Numbered from the stretch's first letter, positions 44,034 to 52,295 are shown. The stretch is DNA of 64,000 bases from Asticcacaulis sp. ZE23SCel15 (GCF_030505395.1 NZ_CP130044.1:1721001-1785000); one strand, 5' to 3'. A program made the numbers and translations. The notes: a model not told the origin generated them from the sequence alone.

Positions 44034-45551
44034 ATGACCACGCCGCTGGAGCACATCGTCATTGCCGGTGGTGGCGCCGCCGGATGGATGTGCGCGGCGG
44101 CTCTGGCGAAATTTGTGCCGTCGTCAACTCGTGTCACCCTGATTGAGTTTGAGGAAATCGGTATTATCGGCGTGGGAGAAGCCTCGATCCCGCCTCTGAC
44201 CACATTCAATCGTCTGCTGGGCATTGATGAGCGCGATTTCATGGTGCACACCCGCGGCACTTTTAAATTGGGGATCGAGTTTGTTGACTGGTCCCGTAAG
44301 GGCGCGCGCTACATGCACGCCTTTGCCCGTCATGGCAGTGATTTCGATGTCGCCGGATTTCATGCCTGTTGGTTGCGGGCACGCAAACTGGGGATCGCGC
44401 CGGACCTTAGCACGTTTAACTTAGGTACGCGTCTGACGGCACAAAACCGGTTTGCGTTTCCAAAGGCGGGGCCAACGCCGCTGTCGACCTTAAGCTATGC
44501 CTATCACTTTGATGCCGGGCTTTATGCGCAGTATCTGCGCGGCTTTGCTGAGGCCCGTTCGGTTCAGCGTCTGGAAGGCAAGATCACCGGCGTGGCGACC
44601 GACAGCGCCACCGGCTATGTGACCACGCTGCGGCTTGACGATGGGCGCGAAGTCAGCGGCGATCTGTTTATCGACTGCACGGGCTTTCGGGCGTTGCTGA
44701 CCGGCGGGGCGCTGGGCACAGCCTATGATGACTGGACGGGGCTTTTGCCGTGTGACCGGGCCGTCGCGGTGCCGTCGGCACGCACCACGCCGCTGACGCC
44801 CTATACACGGGCGACGGCGCGTGAGGCGGGCTGGCAATGGCGCATCCCGCTTCAGCATCGCACCGGCAACGGCTATGTCTATTCCAGCGCGCACCTGAGT
44901 GACGAGGCCGCAGCTAAGGTTCTGCTCGGTAATCTGGATGGTGAAGCGCTCGGTGATCCCAGGCTGGTGAAGTTCAAAACCGGTGTGCGCCGTGAAGCCT
45001 GGGTCAAGAACGTCATTGCTATGGGCTTAGCCTGCGGGTTCCTGGAACCGCTCGAATCCACGGCCATACATCTGATCCAGAAAAGCGTGCTCAACCTGAT
45101 CCAGATGATGCCGGATAAAGGATATTCTGAGGCGCTGCGGCAGCAATATAACCGACAGATCCGCTTTGAATACGAGGATGTCCGCGATTTTCTGGTGCTG
45201 CACTATAAGGCCACGGTGCGCGACGACAGCCCTTTCTGGCGCGACATGGCGGCGCAGACCATATCCGACAGCCTGCAACACCGGCTGGATTTATTCAGAG
45301 ATACCGGGCGCATCGTCGTGGAAAGCCGCGAACTGTTTAAGCTCGATTCCTGGTTGTCGGTGCTGATCGGGCAGGAGGTCATCCCGACAGGCTATGACCC
45401 GCTGGCCGAGCGGATGGGGGCTGATGAATTGCAGCGGAATCTGGCCTTGATGGCGGAGGCTTTGGCCGCGGCCGCGCGTCAGGCTCCGACCCACGATGAC
45501 GTTCTGAAAACCTATTGCGCAGCCTTGGCGGCGGGCGGTGTCGGCGTGTAA
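44034..45551 (+). CDS. Tryptophan-halogenase-family flavoprotein, copy 2
   Basis: A 505-residue paralogue of the preceding gene, about 45 percent identical by eye in the conserved blocks. It has IVIAGGGAAGWMCAAAL (FAD), Lys78 in TFKLGIEF, GWQWRIPLQHRTGNG and Glu341 in LEPLESTA, so both candidate halogenation residues are kept. The ATG follows the copy 1 stop by 3 bp with AAGG just upstream, consistent with co-translation. Products of such pairs may work as heterodimers or on successive substrates; nothing in the sequence settles that. No flavin reductase gene is adjacent. Confidence 0.88.
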   Translation: MTTPLEHIVIAGGGAAGWMCAAALAKFVPSSTRVTLIEFEEIGIIGVGEASIPPLTTFNRLLGIDERDFMVHTRGTFKLGIEFVDWSRKGARYMHAFARHGSDFDVAGFHACWLRARKLGIAPDLSTFNLGTRLTAQNRFAFPKAGPTPLSTLSYAYHFDAGLYAQYLRGFAEARSVQRLEGKITGVATDSATGYVTTLRLDDGREVSGDLFIDCTGFRALLTGGALGTAYDDWTGLLPCDRAVAVPSARTTPLTPYTRATAREAGWQWRIPLQHRTGNGYVYSSAHLSDEAAAKVLLGNLDGEALGDPRLVKFKTGVRREAWVKNVIAMGLACGFLEPLESTAIHLIQKSVLNLIQMMPDKGYSEALRQQYNRQIRFEYEDVRDFLVLHYKATVRDDSPFWRDMAAQTISDSLQHRLDLFRDTGRIVVESRELFKLDSWLSVLIGQEVIPTGYDPLAERMGADELQRNLALMAEALAAAARQAPTHDDVLKTYCAALAAGGVGV

Positions 45552-45899
45552 CCGGCCACCGCGAACCGGCGAATCATCAATGGTGCGCTGCGGAATTGGC
45601 ATTAACGTCAAAAAAACCTAAGTTACGAAATTTTTTTATGAATTTTTCGCGTAAAGGTTAATTTTCGTCTCTTGAGGGCGCTTTCGCAATTGTCAGGCAA
45701 ATTTCTTGGCTAATTATAAGTATTTGCTGAAAATCGAACTTTGTACGATTTGCGCGTAAAGGGCGAAAAATGAAAAAAATTGATGCTCGGCGATTTTTTC
45801 AGTTGCAAATTAACGCTAAAACGCGCTTTTTGAAATTTGATTTATTTAATCGGGAAGGGCCTATAAAGAGCCTTCGTCACCGAACACAGGGTAGGGTAC
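45552..45899. promoter_or_regulatory. AT-rich upstream region of the FHS-type transporter
   Basis: 348 bp without a gene and markedly AT-rich. It contains a 10-bp direct repeat CGCGTAAAGG at 45648-45657 and 45753-45762, 105 bp apart. No full TGNNANCGNTNNCA site was found; TTAACGCTAA-like sequence near 45808 is a weak resemblance only. A promoter for 45900-47249 is expected here. Confidence 0.4.
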
Positions 45900-47249
45900 A
45901 TGTCCGAACCAACAAGTAGCGCCAAAAAAGGCTCCGGCCTTGTCTTGGCGGTCATCTATGTTACGGCGCTTTTTTTCATATGGGCGTTCGTCACCAATTT
46001 GCTAGATCCATTGCTGAAGGCCATGAAGACGGTCTTCACGCTCAATAACCTCGAAGCCAATCTGACCGGATCGGCCTTCTTTATCGCTTACGGCGTCATG
46101 TCTTTTCCATCGGCAGCCTTTTTGTCGAAGTTCGGCTACGCCAAATCAGTTATCTTAGGTCTTTCGGGTATTGTTGCTGGGTGCTTAATTGCCATCCTTG
46201 CCGCCAAGATACAGGTTTACCCAGTCTTCTTGGTTGCCCTGTTCACCATGGCATCGGGCGTGACCCTGTTGCAGGTGGCGGCTAACCCGCTGATCGCGTC
46301 GCTGGGTAAGCCTTCTGACTCGGCTTTCCGCCTTAATCTGTCGCAGGCGTTTAACTCGCTGGGGGCAGCTTGTGGTATGTTCTTTGGCGCACAATTTCTG
46401 CTGGGAGGTGATATCTTCAAGGAGAATGTCGTTGTAACCGAGGTTTTGAAACTTGAAACCTTATCGTTTGTCAGCAACGTCTATTTCCTTATTGCCGCAG
46501 TTCTAGCCGTGTTTATTGGGGCCATTTGGTTGGTGCGTCAAAAAATCACCGACGCAGCCCCGAAAATGGGCCATCTGGTGTCGCCGTTCTCAGCGCTTCA
46601 GTCCAAGTGGGCCAATCTGGGCGCGATCGGCATCTTTCTTTATGTAGGCGCGGAAGTCGCAATCTCCCTGAACCTGCTGTTGTTCCTTGAGCAAGAGAAC
46701 ATCTTTGCCCTGGGCGCTCAGGAAGCCGGCAAGCTGATCACCTTCTACATGCTGTTTGCCATGATCGGCCGCTTTGCCGGTTCGGCCATGCTTAAGTTCA
46801 TCAAGGGGCACATCCTGCTGGGCGTGTTTGCCGTCGGTGCAATGATCATGTGCGGTATCGTGATTGGAACGAACGGCATGGTGCCTTCGGACCTTAATTC
46901 TACAGTTAATCTGCTGGGCGTTGATCTGCCTCTGACCACCGGCGTCATTCCGGGCTTTGCGGCTCTGCTGGTGGGGCTGTTCAACTCGATCATGTTCCCG
47001 ACCATCTTCACCCTGACGCTGGAACGCTCGACCGCCGCCACTTCGGCAACGTCGGGTCTTCTGGTGCTGGCGATTGTCGGTGGTGCTGCTTTGCCGCCTA
47101 TCTTTGGTGCAATCACCGATGCGACCGGCAGCCGTAACCTCGGCTTTATCGCGCCGCTTCTGTGCTACGTCTATGTGCTGTGGTTTGCCATTGTGGCACC
47201 CAAGGCACCGGTCCATGCCATCGAAGAAGGCGTGTCGTCTGGCCACTAA
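45900..47249 (+). CDS. FHS-family sugar MFS transporter (glucose/galactose type)
   Basis: A 449-residue inner-membrane transporter with 12 helices, homologous to FucP, GluP and NagP. It opens with VTALFFIWAFVTNLLDPLLKAMK (read as FFIWAFVTNLLDPLLK), followed by TGSAFFIAYGVMSFPSA, VTLLQVAANPLIASLG with the conserved Asn-Pro, and FRLNLSQAFNSLGA. Residues differ from FucP at the helix 4 Glu (here Gln, LQVAANP rather than LETSANP), which fits a glucose- or galactose-type substrate rather than fucose. A terminator follows the gene. Likely partner is the ROK kinase downstream. Confidence 0.87.
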   Translation: MSEPTSSAKKGSGLVLAVIYVTALFFIWAFVTNLLDPLLKAMKTVFTLNNLEANLTGSAFFIAYGVMSFPSAAFLSKFGYAKSVILGLSGIVAGCLIAILAAKIQVYPVFLVALFTMASGVTLLQVAANPLIASLGKPSDSAFRLNLSQAFNSLGAACGMFFGAQFLLGGDIFKENVVVTEVLKLETLSFVSNVYFLIAAVLAVFIGAIWLVRQKITDAAPKMGHLVSPFSALQSKWANLGAIGIFLYVGAEVAISLNLLLFLEQENIFALGAQEAGKLITFYMLFAMIGRFAGSAMLKFIKGHILLGVFAVGAMIMCGIVIGTNGMVPSDLNSTVNLLGVDLPLTTGVIPGFAALLVGLFNSIMFPTIFTLTLERSTAATSATSGLLVLAIVGGAALPPIFGAITDATGSRNLGFIAPLLCYVYVLWFAIVAPKAPVHAIEEGVSSGH

Positions 47250-47280
47250 TCTGGCCAATCAACGCTGAACTGTAAACGAG

Positions 47281-47318
47281 GGCCCCTGCTTAAGCCTTAA
47301 ACAGGCGGGGGCCTTTTT
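47281..47318 (+). terminator. Rho-independent terminator after the FHS transporter
   Basis: An 11-bp stem (47281-47291 with 47303-47313, two G-T wobbles, GGCCCC/GGGGCC base) with an 11-nt loop, followed by TTTTT at 47314-47318. Confidence 0.8.
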
Positions 47319-47336
47319 ATTTGAGTATTTTTCGTA

Positions 47337-47381
47337 CGCGCATCTATCCCGAAAACCGCTTCACACGTTTTGGGATGCGCT
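47337..47381. repeat. Dispersed 46-bp palindromic repeat, copy A
   Basis: CGCGCATC ... AAAACCGCTTCACAC ... GGGATGCGCT. An imperfect hairpin unit found again at 50001-50046 (inverted) and 52249-52295. It lies between the transporter terminator and the ROK kinase. Confidence 0.75.
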
Positions 47382-47416
47382 CTAAAAAAACGGCTGAGGC
47401 CGATCTGGGATAAAAG

Positions 47417-48340
47417 ATGCTTTATATTGGCGTTGATTTCGGGGGCACGAAGATCGAGGCAGCGGCGCTGTCGGCGGACGGAACCTTCCTCAGTCGCCAG
47501 CGTGAGCCCAATCCCGGCAGTTATCCTGCGGCTATTCGTCTGGTCAGTGACCTGATCGCGCGGGTGGAGACTGAGGCAAAAACCAAGGCGCCGGAACTTG
47601 AGCGTGTTAGCGCTACCGTAGGGATCGGCTCGCCCGGTTCTCTATCGCCGCGCACCGGGGTCATGCGCAATTCAAATTCGACCTATCTGAATGGTAAGCC
47701 GTTCCGTCAGGATCTGGAAACCGCACTGGGGCGGCCGATCCGGCTGGCCAATGATGCCAATTGTTTGGCGCTCAGCGAAGCCGTCGATGGGGCGGGGGCA
47801 GGGGCCGGTTCTGTCTTTGCGATTATCGTTGGCACCGGCTGCGGGGGCGGGCTGGTCGTCAATGGTCATCTGGCCGAAGGTGCCAATGGCATCGCCGGTG
47901 AGTGGGGCCATATGCCGCTGCCGTGGCCTAAGCCGGAGGAATATCCCGGTCCGAAATGCTGGTGTGGCCTGCAGGGCTGCCTTGAGACCTGGGTGTCCGG
48001 CACCGGCTTTGCCCGCGATTTTGCCGAAACGACAGGCCGGCATATGAAGGGTGAGGACATTATCGGAGCCATGCGCGCCGGTGATCGTGACGCTATGGCA
48101 GCGTTTGATCGTCTGCTCAGCCGGTTGGGCCGTAGCATGGCGACTATTGTCAACATCCTTGACCCCGAAGTGTTTGTCTTTGGGGGCGGGCTGTCGAACG
48201 TGCCGGAAATCTATGAGCGGTTGCCGGGGATGATTGAACCCTATGTCTTTTCCGATAGCTGGCAGGCGCGCCTCAGTGCCGCCCGTTGGGGGGACTTGTC
48301 CGGCGTGCGCGGGGCGGCCTATCTGTGGCGCGAAGGCTAA
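47417..48340 (+). CDS. ROK-family sugar kinase (fructokinase/glucokinase type)
   Basis: A 307-residue ROK kinase without a DNA-binding domain. The ATP-binding loop is GVDFGGTKIEAAAL; the catalytic Asp lies in LANDANCLALSEA; GTGCGGGLVVNG is the second phosphate-binding loop. The zinc motif has its histidine in GEWGHMPLP and cysteines in CWCGLQGC, typical of fructokinase/Mak and some GlcNAc kinases. It would phosphorylate a hexose in the cytoplasm, perhaps glucose from xyloglucan or the sugar brought in by the transporter at 45900. The exact hexose is not readable from sequence. Confidence 0.88.
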   Translation: MLYIGVDFGGTKIEAAALSADGTFLSRQREPNPGSYPAAIRLVSDLIARVETEAKTKAPELERVSATVGIGSPGSLSPRTGVMRNSNSTYLNGKPFRQDLETALGRPIRLANDANCLALSEAVDGAGAGAGSVFAIIVGTGCGGGLVVNGHLAEGANGIAGEWGHMPLPWPKPEEYPGPKCWCGLQGCLETWVSGTGFARDFAETTGRHMKGEDIIGAMRAGDRDAMAAFDRLLSRLGRSMATIVNILDPEVFVFGGGLSNVPEIYERLPGMIEPYVFSDSWQARLSAARWGDLSGVRGAAYLWREG

Positions 48341-48442
48341 AAAACCGACGCTATGATATTTGGTCTGGGATTTTTATCTGGCAGATCAGTTGTTTTTAAG
48401 ACAGATAATGTCTGCGTAATTCATTAAAGTGGTCGCGGCGTT

Positions 48443-49999
48443 ATGGCGAAGGTCGGATTCAGGGTTGGTGTGGCAATAGGTCTGTGGCTGGCGATGTCCG
48501 CCATGGCTCAGGCGCAATCGCCCAAACCTGATGGCCCGGTGGTCAGGACGGCCCAAGGCGCGCTGATGGGCGAAACCGGCCCCAACAACAGCATTGCGTT
48601 CAAAGGCATACCGTTTGCCAAGGCCCCGGTCGGTGATTTGCGCTGGCGGGCCCCTCAGCCGGTGGCGGCGTGGAAGGGCGTGCGGCTGGCTCAGAAAAGC
48701 GCACCGGCCTGTTTGCAGGTGTCCTATGGCTGGAACGAAAAGGACGCGGCCTCCAGTGCCGAAGACTGTCTTTATCTGGAACTGCGCACCCCGACTCTTG
48801 AGGCCGCGGCCAAAAAGCCGGTCATGGTCTTTATCCATGGCGGTGCCAATCGCGCCGGGGGCGGGTCGGGCACCATCTCCTCGGCTATGGTCGATGAGGG
48901 GGTTGTGCTGATCAGCCTGCAATACCGGCTGGGCGTTCTGGGGTTCATGTCCCATCCGGCCTTAAGCGCCGAAAGCGCGCACAAGGTATCGGGCAACTAT
49001 GCCCTGATGGATCTGATCGCGGGGCTTGAGTGGGTGAAGGCTAATATTTCGGCCTTTGGCGGCGATCCGGATAATGTCACGATCTTTGGCCATAGCGCGG
49101 GCAGCCACGATGTCGGGTTGCTGCTGACCTCGCCCTTGGCTAAAGGATTGTTCCATAAAGCGATCATGCAAAGCGGTACGCCGCAGTTCGGCATGGCCCC
49201 CCGAACCCTGACCCAGAATGAGGCGCTGGGGGTTGATCTGGCCAAGACCGTTGGGCCGCGTACCGAAAAAGACCCGGCCAGTGCCCGCGCTTTGGCGGCC
49301 TTGCGCGCGGCACCGGCCAAGGCCCTGCAAGCGGCGGCGGATAAGCTTGATGCCCCGATCCCTGACGATAGCTTCATCTGGCTGCAACCGACCGTGGATG
49401 GCTATGTCCTGCCGCGTGCACCCGAAGACGTGTTCATGGATGGCGATCAGGCCAAGGTGCCCCTGATTATCGGCATGTCGGCGCGTGAACTGGGCCTGCA
49501 CGGCGGCAAGGAGGCGGTCTACAGCACCATCCAGCACGAGTTTGGTGAGCGCGCCTTTACCGCCAAGCGCTATTATAAGCTTGATATCAACCTCGATCCG
49601 CCCGCCGATCCGGTGCTGGGCTCTGCCGATCTGCAACTGGCGACCGATATCAGCTTTCGCTGTCCGTCGTCGTGGGTGGCGGATCATCAGGCCTCAATCG
49701 GGCAAAAGGTCTGGCTCTATCAGCTTGATGTCGATGCCGATCCGGCTAAGCCTGCGGGGCACGGCTCGGAACTGGCCTTTGTGTTCAACCGCCCGCCTGC
49801 CGGCGCGACCTTAAGCGCCTGGCCGCCGATGATGGCTTACTGGACGCGGTTTGCGGCCACGGGTGAACCGCGTGGGCCTAACCTTTTGGAATGGGCGGAG
49901 TTCGGGCTCGATGATAATTATATGGCGTTTTCGCGCGCCGGGCCGGTCGTTCGCCAGCGCCTGCGCGGCGGTATTTGCGATATGCTCAACCGGCCCTAA
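48443..49999 (+). CDS. Secreted type-B carboxylesterase
   Basis: A 518-residue carboxylesterase/lipase of the COesterase alpha/beta-hydrolase family, with a signal peptide ending MAQAQ. The oxyanion segment is VFIHGGANRAGGG and the nucleophile elbow GHSAGS holds Ser218; SAEDCLYLEL is the standard Cys-containing N-terminal motif, and the catalytic His is expected in the GHGSELAFVF segment. The usual GESAGG is GHSAGS here, so it departs from the commonest form. Type-B esterases in polysaccharide loci remove acyl groups from glycans or phenolics; substrate is unknown. It follows the ROK kinase by about 100 bp on the same strand. Confidence 0.87.
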   Translation: MAKVGFRVGVAIGLWLAMSAMAQAQSPKPDGPVVRTAQGALMGETGPNNSIAFKGIPFAKAPVGDLRWRAPQPVAAWKGVRLAQKSAPACLQVSYGWNEKDAASSAEDCLYLELRTPTLEAAAKKPVMVFIHGGANRAGGGSGTISSAMVDEGVVLISLQYRLGVLGFMSHPALSAESAHKVSGNYALMDLIAGLEWVKANISAFGGDPDNVTIFGHSAGSHDVGLLLTSPLAKGLFHKAIMQSGTPQFGMAPRTLTQNEALGVDLAKTVGPRTEKDPASARALAALRAAPAKALQAAADKLDAPIPDDSFIWLQPTVDGYVLPRAPEDVFMDGDQAKVPLIIGMSARELGLHGGKEAVYSTIQHEFGERAFTAKRYYKLDINLDPPADPVLGSADLQLATDISFRCPSSWVADHQASIGQKVWLYQLDVDADPAKPAGHGSELAFVFNRPPAGATLSAWPPMMAYWTRFAATGEPRGPNLLEWAEFGLDDNYMAFSRAGPVVRQRLRGGICDMLNRP

Positions 50000-50000
50000 A

Positions 50001-50046
50001 AGCGCATCCCAAAAAGTGTGAAGCGGTTTTTGGGCTAAGATGCGCG
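50001..50046. repeat. Dispersed 46-bp palindromic repeat, copy B
   Basis: AGCGCATCCCAAAAAGTGTG, then AAGCGGTTTTTGG and AGATGCGCG. It lies between the convergent carboxylesterase and DUF2063 genes and could serve as their shared hairpin terminator. Confidence 0.78.
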
Positions 50047-50049
50047 CAT

Positions 50050-50841
50050 CTAGACCGCCGCCACAAACAGGCCGTCATGGATAGCATCGCCTAAGAATGC
50101 GTAGAGATCCCCCTGGTCATCGCCATTCAAGCCCTTGAGAGTTTGGCACAGGTTTTCCGTGTCCAGAAGCGAGCTTAAAAACTGGTCCTGCCGCGGACTG
50201 AGGCGCACCTGTCGCGGGACATGGTTGCGATCCCGCCAGACCAGTATCAGATCGCTGGCTGGGGCAACCTCGGTGGCGGTCATGTCTGCGGCGTGGAAGG
50301 CCTGATGCAGACTGAGCACATCAAAGCCAACGTGCAAGATATGCACCGATGGATGCAGGGCGACCGGCAACTCCCCCTCATCCAACAACAGGTCGTCCAT
50401 CTCCAGCCGATAGGCGTTTGCGGCCTTACGGGACTGGCAGATCGCCCATTCCAGTTGCACCAGATCATAGAGGTAGGGAAAGGCGCCCAAGGGGGGATGG
50501 GCCTGACAGTGGGCAGCAAAGCCTGACTGGCTGCCCCAGCCGTCATAAAGGGTGATAATATCGCGCACATAGGTGGCGCACAGGTCTCTGAATACTCCGT
50601 CGCTTAACACCGCGCGGGTCACAGGGTAGTTGGCGTGCAAAAGGTCATGCAGGTGTTCGATCTGATCCTGCCGACGGGCCATAAGCCGGGCGCGGGCGAG
50701 CTCTGCCCGGTCCGTGAGCGCGCCGGTGGCTGATCCGCAGCGATACGCCACAATGTCGGTCAGACTTATATTGGCCGGGTGCAGAGATGCCGCAGGAATA
50801 GGTGGAGGGGCCGGGCTGTGGCTATGCTTATCATCAGTCAT
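50050..50841 (-). CDS. HvfC/BufC-like protein (DUF2063 N-terminal domain)
   Basis: A 263-residue protein whose N-terminal half fits the DUF2063 domain found in HvfC and BufC: YPVTRAVLSDGVFRDLCATYVR, then FAAHCQAHPPLGAFPYLYDLVQLEWA, a hallmark run (Pro-Tyr-Leu and Leu-Glu-Trp-Ala). In known operons this protein is a partner of the DUF692 enzyme (HvfB/BufB) that modifies a small Cys-rich bufferin (BufA). Neither partner is present here. The gene is divergent from an ECF sigma factor and NrsF-type anti-sigma and has a SigF-like promoter pattern upstream, so it probably belongs to that regulon. Confidence 0.78.
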   Translation of the reverse strand: MTDDKHSHSPAPPPIPAASLHPANISLTDIVAYRCGSATGALTDRAELARARLMARRQDQIEHLHDLLHANYPVTRAVLSDGVFRDLCATYVRDIITLYDGWGSQSGFAAHCQAHPPLGAFPYLYDLVQLEWAICQSRKAANAYRLEMDDLLLDEGELPVALHPSVHILHVGFDVLSLHQAFHAADMTATEVAPASDLILVWRDRNHVPRQVRLSPRQDQFLSSLLDTENLCQTLKGLNGDDQGDLYAFLGDAIHDGLFVAAV

Positions 50842-50920
50842 CAGACATTATCCCCCATTATCCCCAAGTGCAGGCCAAAGCGTATTGGCGCGTAATCTCA
50901 GCATACGGCTCAATGGGCTT

Positions 50921-50946
50921 TACGGTTCAGACGGCCATCAGGTTAC
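50921..50946 (-). promoter_or_regulatory. Candidate SigF-type promoter for the DUF2063 gene
   Basis: On the minus strand GTAACC (50946-50941), 16 bp, then CGTA (50924-50921). This resembles the GTAACC-N16-CGAA consensus I recall for Caulobacter SigF. It would start transcription about 70 bp before the ATG at 50841. A second GTAACC-N15-CGTA occurs on the plus strand at 51014-51038. Confidence 0.4.
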
Positions 50947-51027
50947 ATCCCCCATAAAATATTTGTGGGTTTGGGGTCTTATGACAAAAAAGGTCGATTT
51001 TTTCTGAGGATGTGTAACCTTATCCCT

Positions 51028-51576
51028 ATGGCTGCGTATGATCCTGAAACATGGCAGGGATGGATGCGGGCAGCGCTGGACGGCGATGCGCCGGCGTACC
51101 GTGACCTTCTGATGGCGCTTAGACCGTTTCTGGTCGGCTATTTTTCCCGTCGCCTCAATGCCGGACATCACGGGCAGGCGGAGGTGGAGGATCTGGTGCA
51201 GATGACCCTTCTGAGCCTGCATGAAAAGCGTGCGACCTATGATCGTTCGGCCCCGTTCCTGCCGTGGCTTATGGCCGTCGCGCGGCACAAGCTGATCGAC
51301 TATGTGCGTAAAACCAAAAAAACCGTGCAGGTGGAACTGGATGACACCTTAAGTGCCGTCGATGGCTATGGTCCGGCCCTGGCCAGGCGTGATGTTGTGA
51401 TCTTGCTGGCGCAACTGCCCAAGGATCAGGCGCGGGTGATCGGGCTGCATAAGCTGAAGGAACTGAATGTCGATGAGGTGTCGAGCCTGACCGGCCACAG
51501 CGCGGCCAATGTGCGCGTCATGGTTCATCGCGGCGTCAAGCGTCTTCAGGCCCTGATTGCCGGGGGCGCCTTATGA
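51028..51576 (+). CDS. ECF sigma factor (SigF-like)
   Basis: A 182-residue ECF sigma factor. Region 2 is around residues 20-90 (FLVGYFSRRL, QAEVEDLVQMTLLSLHEKRATYD, PFLPWLMAVARHKLIDYVRK), region 4 around 115-180 (LLAQLPKDQARVIGLHKLKELN, SSLTGHSAANVRVMVHRGVKRL). It pairs with the overlapping NrsF-type anti-sigma, as in Caulobacter SigF-NrsF. The start codon is unsettled: ATG 51028 gives full length but has no clear ribosome site; ATG 51064 (MRAALDGD) lies behind CAGGGA and downstream of a GTAACC-N15-CGTA element that overlaps the first start. Stress signal is inferred from the family (chromate, cadmium, oxidants). Confidence 0.87.
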   Translation: MAAYDPETWQGWMRAALDGDAPAYRDLLMALRPFLVGYFSRRLNAGHHGQAEVEDLVQMTLLSLHEKRATYDRSAPFLPWLMAVARHKLIDYVRKTKKTVQVELDDTLSAVDGYGPALARRDVVILLAQLPKDQARVIGLHKLKELNVDEVSSLTGHSAANVRVMVHRGVKRLQALIAGGAL

Positions 51577-52226
51577 CGCAGGCTATGATCGACCAACTGG
51601 TTGGCAATCTAAAGCCGGTACCAAAACTGCGGCCGGGCCATTTGTGGGGCGTCGGGGTATTGATCATTATCCTGACGGCGATCTATGTCGTCGGCCGGTT
51701 TGGCGTGCGCCCGGAATATCTGGCCATGGCGCACCTGACCTTTACCGGCAATGAGGCCGTCTATGGCAAGCCGCTGTTGTTGCTGTGGGCGGGTGTGGCC
51801 TGCCTGTGGGGTGTTGCGCGGCTCTACAGACCAGAGGGGCAACTCGGCGGCACAGTCTGGGCCTTTATGACCGCGCCGGTTATCCTGCTGCTGCTGAATA
51901 TCGCACGTCAGTTCGCAGAAATGGGCGTGATCGAGAGCTTAAGCCGCGTCGATGATTATGCCTCACAATGCATCATCACCAATTTCTTTGGCGGGCTGAT
52001 CGCGTTTGGGCTGTTGTGGGCATTGTGGCTGCGCAAAGCCGCACCGGACCGACCGGCGGTATTCGGGGCCATGGCGGCGGTGGGGGTGGCGTGCCTGGTG
52101 GCGGCCACCTATTCGGTACGCTGCGACCGCGATGCGCCGACCTATGTGCTGGTCTGGTATGTCCTGCCGATACTGGCAGCCGGCGGGGTGGCCGGGCTTA
52201 TGTCGCGGCGAATGCTACGGTGGTAG
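51573..52226 (+). CDS. nrsF: NrsF-type membrane anti-sigma factor (DUF1109)
   Basis: A 217-residue inner-membrane protein with about six hydrophobic helices (starting at residues 25-42, 68-84, 97-111, 138-154, 163-180 and 189-206). The cytoplasmic N-terminus (MIDQLVGNLKPVPKLRPG) matches DUF1109. Caulobacter NrsF needs two periplasmic cysteines (near 131 and 181) to release SigF under stress; the equivalents here are Cys133 (YASQCIITN) and Cys184 (SVRCDRDAP). Its ATG overlaps the sigma factor stop by 4 bp, so the two are made in balance. That the mechanism is the same is inference from the conserved cysteines. Confidence 0.88.
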   Translation: MTQAMIDQLVGNLKPVPKLRPGHLWGVGVLIIILTAIYVVGRFGVRPEYLAMAHLTFTGNEAVYGKPLLLLWAGVACLWGVARLYRPEGQLGGTVWAFMTAPVILLLLNIARQFAEMGVIESLSRVDDYASQCIITNFFGGLIAFGLLWALWLRKAAPDRPAVFGAMAAVGVACLVAATYSVRCDRDAPTYVLVWYVLPILAAGGVAGLMSRRMLRW

Positions 52227-52248
52227 CTTTAAAGCTGTTTTCGCTCGC

Positions 52249-52295
52249 CGCGCATCTGGTTCCAAAAACCGTTTCACACTTTTTGGGATGCGCTT
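52249..52295. repeat. Dispersed 46-bp palindromic repeat, copy C
   Basis: CGCGCATC, then CCAAAAACCGTTTCACAC and GGGATGCGCTT; it is the same unit as copies A and B. It sits between the convergent NrsF and ROK-regulator genes and its end touches the ROK stop codon (52295-52297). Confidence 0.78.

Noticed and set aside
45648-45762. Direct repeat CGCGTAAAGG (two copies, 105 bp apart) before the FHS transporter.
   Set aside because: A 10-bp repeat pair is too weak to call an operator; noted only in the region description.
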